From contig USCO01000012.1 of assembly GCA_900553135.1 (NCBI GenBank), positions 1-31,156 on the forward strand: 31,156 bases of DNA, read 5' to 3'. Below are positions 24,619 through 31,156 of this stretch, in pieces (positions within the stretch are counted from its first letter, which is position 1; each line of letters starts with the position of its first letter). Under the pieces are notes generated by a model that saw only the letters and a program-made list of their open reading frames with translations, did not search any database and was not told where the DNA came from. A program made the position numbers and the translations under genes. The stretch is from an uncultured Eubacteriales bacterium. Its GTDB lineage: Bacteria > Bacillota > Clostridia > Oscillospirales > Oscillospiraceae.

Positions 24619-26716
24619 TCCCATCTGGCCGGAGGGTTTGCGCACGGATCGACTGCTTTCTCCCCAAGAGGGGTTAGCTTTGGGCCTGGACCGGGAACTC
24701 ATCTGGAGCTGGAACCAAATCGTACTGCAAAGCCGGTATCCCGACACGCCCCCTGGGTTTTCCTATCGGGAGACACAGCAGCGGGCGGTGGCCCTCTGGA
24801 AGGAGCAGCATGACGCCTACCGAAAGGCCCGCACCCACGCACTCCATCCCAATCCCATTGCTCCCCCGGAGCAGTTTGTCGGGCGCGAGGAGGAACTGGA
24901 GAAACTCCACCGGCAGCTGGCTGGCGGGAGCGGTCCCGGCAGGGTGCTGCTCCACGGCATGGGCGGCCTGGGCAAGACCACCCTGGCCCGGGCCTACGCC
25001 ACCCGGTTTGCCGAAGCCTACGACACGGTGCTGTGGCTGAATGTTCACCAAGACCTGACTCATACCTTCTGTGATGATGGGGAACTGACCATTGAAAACC
25101 TGTCCTGGCATTCCGGACAGTACGCCGATCAGGCCCAGTACTTCCGGAAAAAGTGGCAGGTGTTCACCGAGCTTTTGGAACAGCAGCGGGTGCTGCTGAT
25201 TTTGGATGACATCAAGCAGCCCAAGGATCGCGTGTTCTCTCTGCTGTGGCAGCTGCCCTGCACTCTGCTGATGACCGGGCGGGTATGTGGGGCCGACTGG
25301 CCTGTGACGGCCTATCCCCTGTCCCCCCTGGACCGCAGGTATTGGCAGGCGTTTTACCACTGCTGCGGCCAGCCCCCTTCGACGCCTGAACAACGCCAAC
25401 AGCTGGACACGTTCTGTGCCGCAGTGCAGGGCAATCCCCTTTTGATGCGTCTGGCGGTGTGCAATCCAGACCAGATTCCCACGCTCTCTGCCGGAAACGG
25501 CGATCTGACCCGCTATTTTATCCGCAAAACCCCGCTGAGCCAGACCGATATCCGGGCTCTGCGCTGCCTGGCGCTGCTGCCCGCAGGCGGCTTGGAAACC
25601 GGACGATTACTTCGGGCATCGGGGCTGAAGGCCTCCACCCTGGAGCGTCTGTGTGCCATGTCCTTGGTGTGGACCCGGCAGCAAAACGGGGAATCTATGT
25701 GTGGACTCCACCCCGTGATCGCGGAGAGTGTCTGGAGCTGCTATCCCCCTACCCCGGAAAACTGCCGCCGGTTTCTGCGTGGAATGCAGGAAGAATATGC
25801 CCATATCTGGGACGAGCCCTACGGAGAGGTGGTCAAAGCCATTCCCGTCTGCTTCGCTCTACTGGACGCCTGGCCCACGCCCCGGGCCTGGCTGGCCGAC
25901 AGCTACGACGTTTTTGCCACCGTTTTGTGGATGGGGGGATATTTTGGGGAATCCCTGCAATACATGCTCCGACTCTACCACAGCTGCGAGGAGTCCTACG
26001 GGGCAGTACATCAGGTCACGGGCAGCATCGCCATGCGGGTGGGGGCGGTATACCACAATGGCATGCAATTCTCCAGCGCCAAACTGTGGTATCAAAAGGC
26101 GTTGGAAATCCTGCGGACCTGCAAACCCTGCAACGCCCTCTATTTCTACCGTCTGGCCCAGGCGGCCCACAAAATGTGCCGCAACGACCGCCACGAAGGA
26201 AGGTACGTCTCGGCGGCGGACTACTGCCGGGAAGCTCTGGAGGCCTTCGGTCGGTATGAAGCACTGGTTGGTACCCTCCCTCTCCCCCACCGGAAAACCG
26301 GGTATTTTCTGCATCTGGAGCAGGCCAAGCTGCTGGCCTGCCAAAAGGATTCCCGGCGGGCCCTAGAGGTGTGCCAAAAGCTGCGAAAGGACTTCGGCGC
26401 GGAGCCATTCCGGGAGCAGCAGCACTTCGGCGTAGAGGTGGACCTTCTCCGGGCGGAGATCCTGCTCCAACAGGGCGCGTCCCAGGCGGCCATGGAGCTT
26501 GCCCGTCACTGTATGGCGGTCACCCAGGCCTTGCGGGGTGAGACCGCCAAAGAAACCTTGAGCTGCCAGGAAATTTTGGCAGACGCCTGGGCTGCCGCCG
26601 GAGAGACAGAGCCAGCCAGAGCGCTGTACCGTCAAATTCTGGGGAAGCTGGCCCAATATTATCCCCGTCAGACACAATGGTATGAGGTGCTTCGGAAAAA
26701 GGAAGCATCCCTTTGA
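24608..26716 (+). CDS. STAND/NB-ARC ATPase with C-terminal helical repeats
   Basis: The 702-residue protein has a roughly 90-residue N-terminal region, then an NB-ARC type ATPase with Walker A GMGGLGKTT (117-125), Walker B VLLILDD (195-201) and the later GNPLL motif, then a winged-helix-like segment and TPR-like helical repeats to the end. STAND proteins are signal-dependent switches in regulation, cell death or defence. No recognised effector domain (protease, nuclease, SARP-type DNA-binding) is evident at the N-terminus, so the output is unknown. I chose the ATG at 24608 because GGAGG lies 8 bases upstream. It overlaps the MATE gene and is followed 15 bases later by an unrecognised gene, all in one operon. 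Confidence 0.9.
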   Translation: MKADPIWPEGLRTDRLLSPQEGLALGLDRELIWSWNQIVLQSRYPDTPPGFSYRETQQRAVALWKEQHDAYRKARTHALHPNPIAPPEQFVGREEELEKLHRQLAGGSGPGRVLLHGMGGLGKTTLARAYATRFAEAYDTVLWLNVHQDLTHTFCDDGELTIENLSWHSGQYADQAQYFRKKWQVFTELLEQQRVLLILDDIKQPKDRVFSLLWQLPCTLLMTGRVCGADWPVTAYPLSPLDRRYWQAFYHCCGQPPSTPEQRQQLDTFCAAVQGNPLLMRLAVCNPDQIPTLSAGNGDLTRYFIRKTPLSQTDIRALRCLALLPAGGLETGRLLRASGLKASTLERLCAMSLVWTRQQNGESMCGLHPVIAESVWSCYPPTPENCRRFLRGMQEEYAHIWDEPYGEVVKAIPVCFALLDAWPTPRAWLADSYDVFATVLWMGGYFGESLQYMLRLYHSCEESYGAVHQVTGSIAMRVGAVYHNGMQFSSAKLWYQKALEILRTCKPCNALYFYRLAQAAHKMCRNDRHEGRYVSAADYCREALEAFGRYEALVGTLPLPHRKTGYFLHLEQAKLLACQKDSRRALEVCQKLRKDFGAEPFREQQHFGVEVDLLRAEILLQQGASQAAMELARHCMAVTQALRGETAKETLSCQEILADAWAAAGETEPARALYRQILGKLAQYYPRQTQWYEVLRKKEASL

Positions 26717-26731
26717 GCCGGGAGGAGCAGA

Positions 26732-27682
26732 ATGGAACAGGAGCAAAAAGATACCTTAAATTGGCTGGAAGAAACGATGGTCCTCTGCACGGAACTCGGG
26801 CAGGAGTCCCGGGAGACGGTCTGGATTCGGGATCGATTTGAGGACGTGGCCCGCTCCCAAAATCTAAGCGGGCGGGGCGCGCTGGACCGGCTGGTCTTTG
26901 CCCGGCTGTACGGGCGTCCGCCGGAGAAAAGCACCAAGCAGCTGCCCATTCGATACTGGCGCACCGGGCGGCACAAACCCCAGAGCCGGGAGCAATGCCT
27001 GGCCCTGGGGCGGGCGCTGGCGCTGGATGAGGCAGGCACCGCCTTTCTCCTGCAAGGCTACTACGACAGCGCCGATCGGATTTTCTCTCCCACCGATCAT
27101 CAGGACCCGGTCTACCGCCGGCGCAGAAGCTATTTGGAAGCTCTGGAGACCCAATACCTGGCCGCGGTCCACCCGCTGGAACTGGAGCGACTGAATATCC
27201 CCTGGGAAAAACCGGGGGAATATCTGCGCCACTGCTATGTCCAGGACGCCCGGCAGTATGTGGATACCAAAAACAAACTGGACGGGACCAGCCACCTCAA
27301 CAGCGCAAACTACGTCAATGAGTTTCAGCGTCTGCGCTTTCTCCTGGGGGAGATCCCCAGAAAGACGATGCTGCGCCACTTGTTTTTGCTGTCCGCCCCC
27401 TTTGTCTCCCGCTCCCTCCTGGACCAGGGATTGGAGACCCTTGGATATTGCCCGCTTGATGAGCAGCACGAGAGCCGCTTTGGCGAGCGGACCGATTTTC
27501 TGGTCCTGCGCCTGCTGGAGCGGTATCAGCAGGCGTGCCGGGGACAGACGCCCTCCTGCTGTCGCGCATGGCTCCGCCGCACCTGCCGCCTGATGGACGC
27601 TTTTCTCCTGCACCAGGGGCACCCGGAGCTGCGTTTTCTCCACTTCAAGACCCTGGATGGGGAAAAGAAAAAGGCGCGGTAA
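26732..27682 (+). CDS. Unrecognised protein with a possible HTH-like segment
   Basis: The 316-residue protein has no family I can name. Residues about 78-105 (TGRHKPQSREQCLALGRALALDEAGTAFLL) look like the second half of an XRE-type helix-turn-helix, where a Ser-Arg-Glu start and LALALGLDEAE-type helices occur; this is a weak resemblance. The rest is predicted helical and charged, with no membrane segment. GGAGG precedes the ATG, and the gene is the third of the MATE-STAND operon, so it may be a DNA-binding or signalling partner of the STAND protein. Confidence 0.75.
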   Translation: MEQEQKDTLNWLEETMVLCTELGQESRETVWIRDRFEDVARSQNLSGRGALDRLVFARLYGRPPEKSTKQLPIRYWRTGRHKPQSREQCLALGRALALDEAGTAFLLQGYYDSADRIFSPTDHQDPVYRRRRSYLEALETQYLAAVHPLELERLNIPWEKPGEYLRHCYVQDARQYVDTKNKLDGTSHLNSANYVNEFQRLRFLLGEIPRKTMLRHLFLLSAPFVSRSLLDQGLETLGYCPLDEQHESRFGERTDFLVLRLLERYQQACRGQTPSCCRAWLRRTCRLMDAFLLHQGHPELRFLHFKTLDGEKKKAR

Positions 27683-27709
27683 TAGGGGCAGAAGGCTCTA
27701 TCCCGGAAC

Positions 27710-27797
27710 GCGAAAGTTTGCTTTCGCATCGGAAATACATAAGGCAGATCTACAGCGCAGCTGACTGGTTTTCTATGCACCAGTCAGCTGCTTTTTT
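27710..27797 (+). terminator. Terminator of the MATE-STAND operon, with a small upstream hairpin
   Basis: A 13-bp stem (27757-27769 with 27779-27791) is followed by six T and ends the operon. A smaller 7-bp hairpin, GCGAAAG-TTTG-CTTTCGC, lies at 27710-27727. Confidence 0.88.
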
Positions 27798-27844
27798 CCT
27801 ATTTCTTGCGCAAAGCAAGAAAAAAGCAAGGATTTTATCCCGCG

Positions 27845-27884
27845 CCGCAGGGCAATTCTATGGTATGATAGAGAAACCCTGCGG
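27845..27884 (+). promoter_or_regulatory. mgtA-type gene promoter within an inverted repeat
   Basis: An extended -10 promoter, TGG-TATGAT (27861-27869), lies inside an 8-bp inverted repeat, CCGCAGGG (27845-27852) and CCCTGCGG (27877-27884). The right arm abuts the GGAGG ribosome binding site. The repeat could be the operator of the winged-helix protein encoded downstream. No M-box magnesium riboswitch is visible in this short leader. Confidence 0.58.
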
Positions 27885-27894
27885 AGGTGAGACC

Positions 27895-30549
27895 ATGAAA
27901 CAAACCCCTATCGCCCATCGGCGTGTACTGGATTACGCATACCGGGACCTTGACACCCTGTTCCGGGACTTCCATATCACCGACCAAGGCTACAGCGACG
28001 AACAGGCAGAGGAAAGCCGCACTCGATACGGCACCAACCGCCTGTCCGGCCGGGCCTCGGACACGGTGCTCTACCGTCTGAGACGGGCTTTTCTCAACCC
28101 CTTTACCATCATTCTATTTGTGCTGGCTTGCATCTCCTTTTTGACCGATGTGGTGCTGGCCTCCAATTTCAGCCGCAATATCACCACGGTGGTCATTATC
28201 CTGTGGATGCTGCTCATCAGCGGGGCGGTGCGGTTTACCCAGGAGCTGCGGGCCAAGCGTGTGGCAGACCGTCTGACGGGGATGATCGCTTCCACCGTAC
28301 TGGTGCGCCGGAACGGCGCGTGGGTCCGGTGCTCCTCCACCGAACTGGTGGTGGGGGATCTGGTTCGCTTGTCCGCTGGCGACCGCGTTCCCGCGGATAT
28401 CCGGCTCACCGCGGCCAAGGATCTATTTGTCTCCCAGTCGGTCATCACCGGGGAGAGCGAAATTCTGGAGAAAACCGCCGACACCCTTTCCCCCGACGGG
28501 GACCGCTCCTACGCCGGATACCGTAACCTTGTCTTTATGGGCTCCGCCCTTACCGGCGGCAGCGGCGAGGGCGTGGTGCTGGCTGTAGGCGAGGACACCG
28601 TCTACGGCGGCTTTGCCATGGCGGAGTCCTCCCGGAAGCATGGCTTTGACCAGGGGGCCAACTCCATTGCCTGGGTGCTCATCCGCTTTATGGCGGTTCT
28701 TATCCCGGTGGTACTGATCGCCTGCGGCCTCACCAAGGGCGACTGGGTCTCTGCGTTTCTCTTTGCCCTGTCCGTTGCCGTGGGCCTGACCCCAGAAATG
28801 CTGCCCATGGTCATCAACGCCTGCCTGGCCAAGGGCAGCGCGGCCATGGGGAAAAAGCAGACGGTGGTGAAAAACATCAACGCCATGCAGGGCTTCGGCA
28901 GCATGGATATTCTGTGCGTGGACAAGACGGGCACCCTCACTGGGGACCAGATCACCCTGGAATACTACATGGACATTCTGGGCAACGAGAGCCAAAAGGT
29001 GCTGGATCTGGCCTATTTGAACAGTCTTTATCACACCGGAGTGAAAAATCACCTGGACAGCGCCCTGCTGCAATGCCGCCGGATGCCGGGCCATGAGTGC
29101 TACTTTCAGGAACTCGAAGAGCAGCACCAAAAGCTGGACGAACTGCCCTTTGACTACGAGCGCCGGTTTGCCAGCGTGCTGGTCCGTCGCGGGGAGGAAC
29201 GGCTGCTGCTGGTCAAGGGCAGCATTGAGGAAGTCTGCCGCCGGTGCGGCAGCGTGGAGTACAGGGGACAGCGCCAGGAATTCTCCGGCGATGGACAGGC
29301 GAGCGTCCGGGCCATTGTGGACGAGATGCTGGAGGACGGCATGAAGGTGCTGGCGGTGGCCTACAAGCCTCTGAATCAGGAAACCTTGTCCCAGGAGGAC
29401 GAGCACGACCTCATCCTCCTGGGTTACCTGGCCTTCTTTGATGCCCCCAAGGAGAGCGCCGCCGGGGCCCTGGAAAAACTGCGGCAGCTCCATGTGGGGG
29501 TGCGGGTGCTGACGGGGGATCACCGGGACATTGCCGTCTCCGTGTGCCGCAGGCTGGGTATCGACACCGCTCAGACTCTGACAGGCAGTGAGCTGGAACA
29601 GCTGGACGAGGAGAAACTGCCCATCAAAGTAGAGCGCACCACCCTATTTGCCGAGCTCTCCCCCAGACAGAAGGTGCAGGTGGTGCAGCTGCTCCGCTCC
29701 AACGGGCACACCGTGGGCTTTCTGGGGGACGGCATGAACGACCTGCCCGCCATTGTGGAGGCGGACGTGGGCATCTCCGTGGACACCGCGGCGGAGGCCG
29801 TCAAGGAAGGGGCCGACGTGATCCTGCTGAAAAAGGACCTGAATGTGCTGGAGGAAGGCATTCAGGAGGGGCGGCGGGCCTTTGCCAACGTGTCCAAGTA
29901 CATCAAGATCACGGCCTCCTCCAACTTCGGCAACATTCTCTCCATTGTGGTGGCCAGCGTCTTTCTGCCCTTTTTCCCCATGACCTCCCTGCAGCTCTTG
30001 CTGCTGAACCTGCTCTATGATATCCTGTGCCTGGTTCTTCCCTGGGACCACGTGGACCAGGAGACCTGTTCCCGGCCCCTGGAGTGGTCGGGCCGGACCC
30101 TGGGCCGCTTTATGCGCTTTTTCGGTCCCATCAGTTCCTTTTTTGACATTCTCACCTTCGCTTATCTCTTCTTCGTGCTGTGTCCCGCAGTGTGCGGAGG
30201 GAGCCTTGTCGCTCTGGCCGGGAGCGAAGCAGGCCTTCGCTTTATTGCCCTGTTTCAAACCGGGTGGTTTTTGGAGTCCATGTGGACCCAGGTACTGATC
30301 CTCCACCTGCTGCGCACCCCAAAAGTGCCCCTGGTGCAGAGCCGCCCCTCCCGGCCAGTGATGTGGGTCACCCTGCTGGGCACCCTGTTCTTTACCATTT
30401 TGACCTTCACCCCCGCCGGTGGCCCCCTGGGGCTCACCCCGCTGCCCCCGGTCTATTTCGGCTTTCTGGCCCTTGTGGTGGCGCTGTATTTGCCCTGGGT
30501 CACCCTGGCCAAAAGCCGCTACATCCGCCGCCACGGGGAACTGCTGTAA
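27895..30549 (+). CDS. mgtA: Magnesium-translocating P-type ATPase, MgtA/MgtB type
   Basis: The 884-residue protein is a P-type ATPase of the MgtA/MgtB (P3B) group. It shows TGES (185-188, actuator), the phosphorylated DKTGT (Asp343-Thr347), GDGMND (611-616, hinge) and the family-specific VGLTPEMLPM in the fourth membrane helix. It imports Mg2+ at the cost of ATP. GGAGGTGA precedes the ATG; the frame stays open far upstream, but only this start has a ribosome binding site. The winged-helix gene follows 17 bases later. Length and motifs are normal. Another divalent metal cannot be ruled out from sequence. Confidence 0.93.
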   Translation: MKQTPIAHRRVLDYAYRDLDTLFRDFHITDQGYSDEQAEESRTRYGTNRLSGRASDTVLYRLRRAFLNPFTIILFVLACISFLTDVVLASNFSRNITTVVIILWMLLISGAVRFTQELRAKRVADRLTGMIASTVLVRRNGAWVRCSSTELVVGDLVRLSAGDRVPADIRLTAAKDLFVSQSVITGESEILEKTADTLSPDGDRSYAGYRNLVFMGSALTGGSGEGVVLAVGEDTVYGGFAMAESSRKHGFDQGANSIAWVLIRFMAVLIPVVLIACGLTKGDWVSAFLFALSVAVGLTPEMLPMVINACLAKGSAAMGKKQTVVKNINAMQGFGSMDILCVDKTGTLTGDQITLEYYMDILGNESQKVLDLAYLNSLYHTGVKNHLDSALLQCRRMPGHECYFQELEEQHQKLDELPFDYERRFASVLVRRGEERLLLVKGSIEEVCRRCGSVEYRGQRQEFSGDGQASVRAIVDEMLEDGMKVLAVAYKPLNQETLSQEDEHDLILLGYLAFFDAPKESAAGALEKLRQLHVGVRVLTGDHRDIAVSVCRRLGIDTAQTLTGSELEQLDEEKLPIKVERTTLFAELSPRQKVQVVQLLRSNGHTVGFLGDGMNDLPAIVEADVGISVDTAAEAVKEGADVILLKKDLNVLEEGIQEGRRAFANVSKYIKITASSNFGNILSIVVASVFLPFFPMTSLQLLLLNLLYDILCLVLPWDHVDQETCSRPLEWSGRTLGRFMRFFGPISSFFDILTFAYLFFVLCPAVCGGSLVALAGSEAGLRFIALFQTGWFLESMWTQVLILHLLRTPKVPLVQSRPSRPVMWVTLLGTLFFTILTFTPAGGPLGLTPLPPVYFGFLALVVALYLPWVTLAKSRYIRRHGELL

Positions 30550-30566
30550 GAAAGGAGGAATCTGGA

Positions 30567-31067
30567 ATGAAAAAACATATCGGGTTTATCACGCTGGATT
30601 TCTCCCTCACCAACTGGCTCACCCAGGCCCTGCGCACCGCGCCCCCCACCCACGCGGCCCAGGAGCTGCTGGAGGGACTGAACGACCTGGTAAGCGGCAG
30701 CGCGGAATCTCTCATGCTGGAGCTGGGAGAGGAGGGACACGAGCCTATCTCGGAGGACACCCTCCGCTGCGGAGGCCTTACCATCGACCTGCGGCTGCGC
30801 CGTGTCAGCCGGGAGGGCGCGGAAATTTCCCTGACACCAAAGGAATTTGATATTCTATACTTCCTGGCCCGGAACCGGGGCGAGGTCTTTACCAAGGAGC
30901 AGATCTACCAGGCCGTGTGGGAGCGGGACTATCTGCTGGATGACAGCAACATCATGGCTTTCATCCGCAAACTGCGCAAGAAAATCGAGCCCAACCCCGA
31001 CGCTCCCCAGTACATCCTCACCATCTGGGGCATCGGCTACAAATTCAACGACAAGCTGGAGCAATAA
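30567..31067 (+). CDS. Winged-helix (OmpR/PhoB-type) protein lacking a receiver domain
   Basis: The 166-residue protein has an OmpR/PhoB-type DNA-binding domain from about residue 64 to the end (ISLTPKEFDILYFLARNRG, FTKEQIYQAVWE, then IRKLRKKIE and GIGYKF). The first 63 residues are not a receiver domain: there is no DD...D...K phosphorylation pattern. It is therefore probably not a classical two-component regulator. AAAGGAGG precedes the ATG, and it is in an operon with the MgtA-type ATPase, so it may sense magnesium stress by another route. Target sites are unknown; the repeat at 27845-27884 is a candidate. Confidence 0.88.
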   Translation: MKKHIGFITLDFSLTNWLTQALRTAPPTHAAQELLEGLNDLVSGSAESLMLELGEEGHEPISEDTLRCGGLTIDLRLRRVSREGAEISLTPKEFDILYFLARNRGEVFTKEQIYQAVWERDYLLDDSNIMAFIRKLRKKIEPNPDAPQYILTIWGIGYKFNDKLEQ

Positions 31068-31080
31068 ATCCTTACCAAAT

Positions 31081-31131
31081 CGCAAGAAAATCGCAAGGTT
31101 TTGGCCATGTGATTTTTCTTGCGGTTTTTTT
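31081..31131 (+). terminator. Terminator of the mgtA-type operon
   Basis: CGCAAGAAAAT (31081-31091) pairs with ATTTTTCTTGCG (31112-31123) with one bulge, followed by a long T run. Confidence 0.85.
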
Positions 31132-31156
31132 ATACTTTCCTAGGACTCAGGAAGGG

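Noticed and set aside
27535..27894. Upstream extension of the MgtA-type ATPase
   Set aside because: The open frame runs back through a terminator and the end of another gene; only the ATG at 27895 has a ribosome binding site and matches the family start.

Overview
The window looks like a chromosomal segment of a GC-rich anaerobic gut Clostridia bacterium, perhaps an Oscillospiraceae/Flavonifractor-type relative. This rests on the anaerobic sulfite reductase (asr) genes, a flavodoxin-ferredoxin fusion protein, an SLH-anchored giant surface protein, AGGAGG-type ribosome binding sites, and third positions rich in G/C. The taxon is an inference; there is no rRNA here. I saw no tRNA, rRNA, CRISPR array, transposase or integrase.

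Layout. (1) 1-3665: a minus-strand pair, a radical SAM enzyme followed by a DegV-type fatty-acid-binding protein, lies opposite a plus-strand gene. That gene is a full-length relative of the radical SAM enzyme but has lost the iron-sulfur cysteines. (2) 3679-4459: a TetR-type regulator whose minus-strand leader has the features of a yybP-ykoY manganese riboswitch with a terminator. (3) 4654-5846: an ArsR-type repressor overlapping a flavodoxin/ferredoxin fusion gene, with a palindrome at the promoter. (4) 5893-9918: small operons of membrane proteins, an alpha/beta hydrolase, a flavodoxin, a GNAT acetyltransferase and a dihydrofolate-reductase-like protein. (5) 10042-13160: the asr operon, in which asrA is broken by two stops and two frameshifts while asrB and asrC are intact. 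(6) 13285-14345: a small membrane protein with its own TetR-type regulator. (7) 14419-23103: a 2,894-residue secreted multidomain protein ending in three SLH domains. (8) 23290-27797: a plus-strand operon of a MATE exporter, a STAND/NB-ARC ATPase with a helical-repeat tail, and an unrecognised protein. It diverges from the giant gene across a shared inverted repeat. (9) 27845-31131: an MgtA-type magnesium P-type ATPase and a winged-helix protein without a receiver domain.

How the parts may work together. The regions are mostly independent operons separated by intrinsic terminators. Several pair an effector with a probable local regulator: ArsR with the ferredoxin protein, TetR with the small membrane protein, the winged-helix protein with MgtA, and possibly the STAND ATPase with the exporter. 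The most unusual items are the cysteine-less radical SAM paralogue beside its active relative, the manganese riboswitch leading into a TetR gene instead of a metal transporter, and the decayed asrA inside an otherwise intact sulfite reductase operon.
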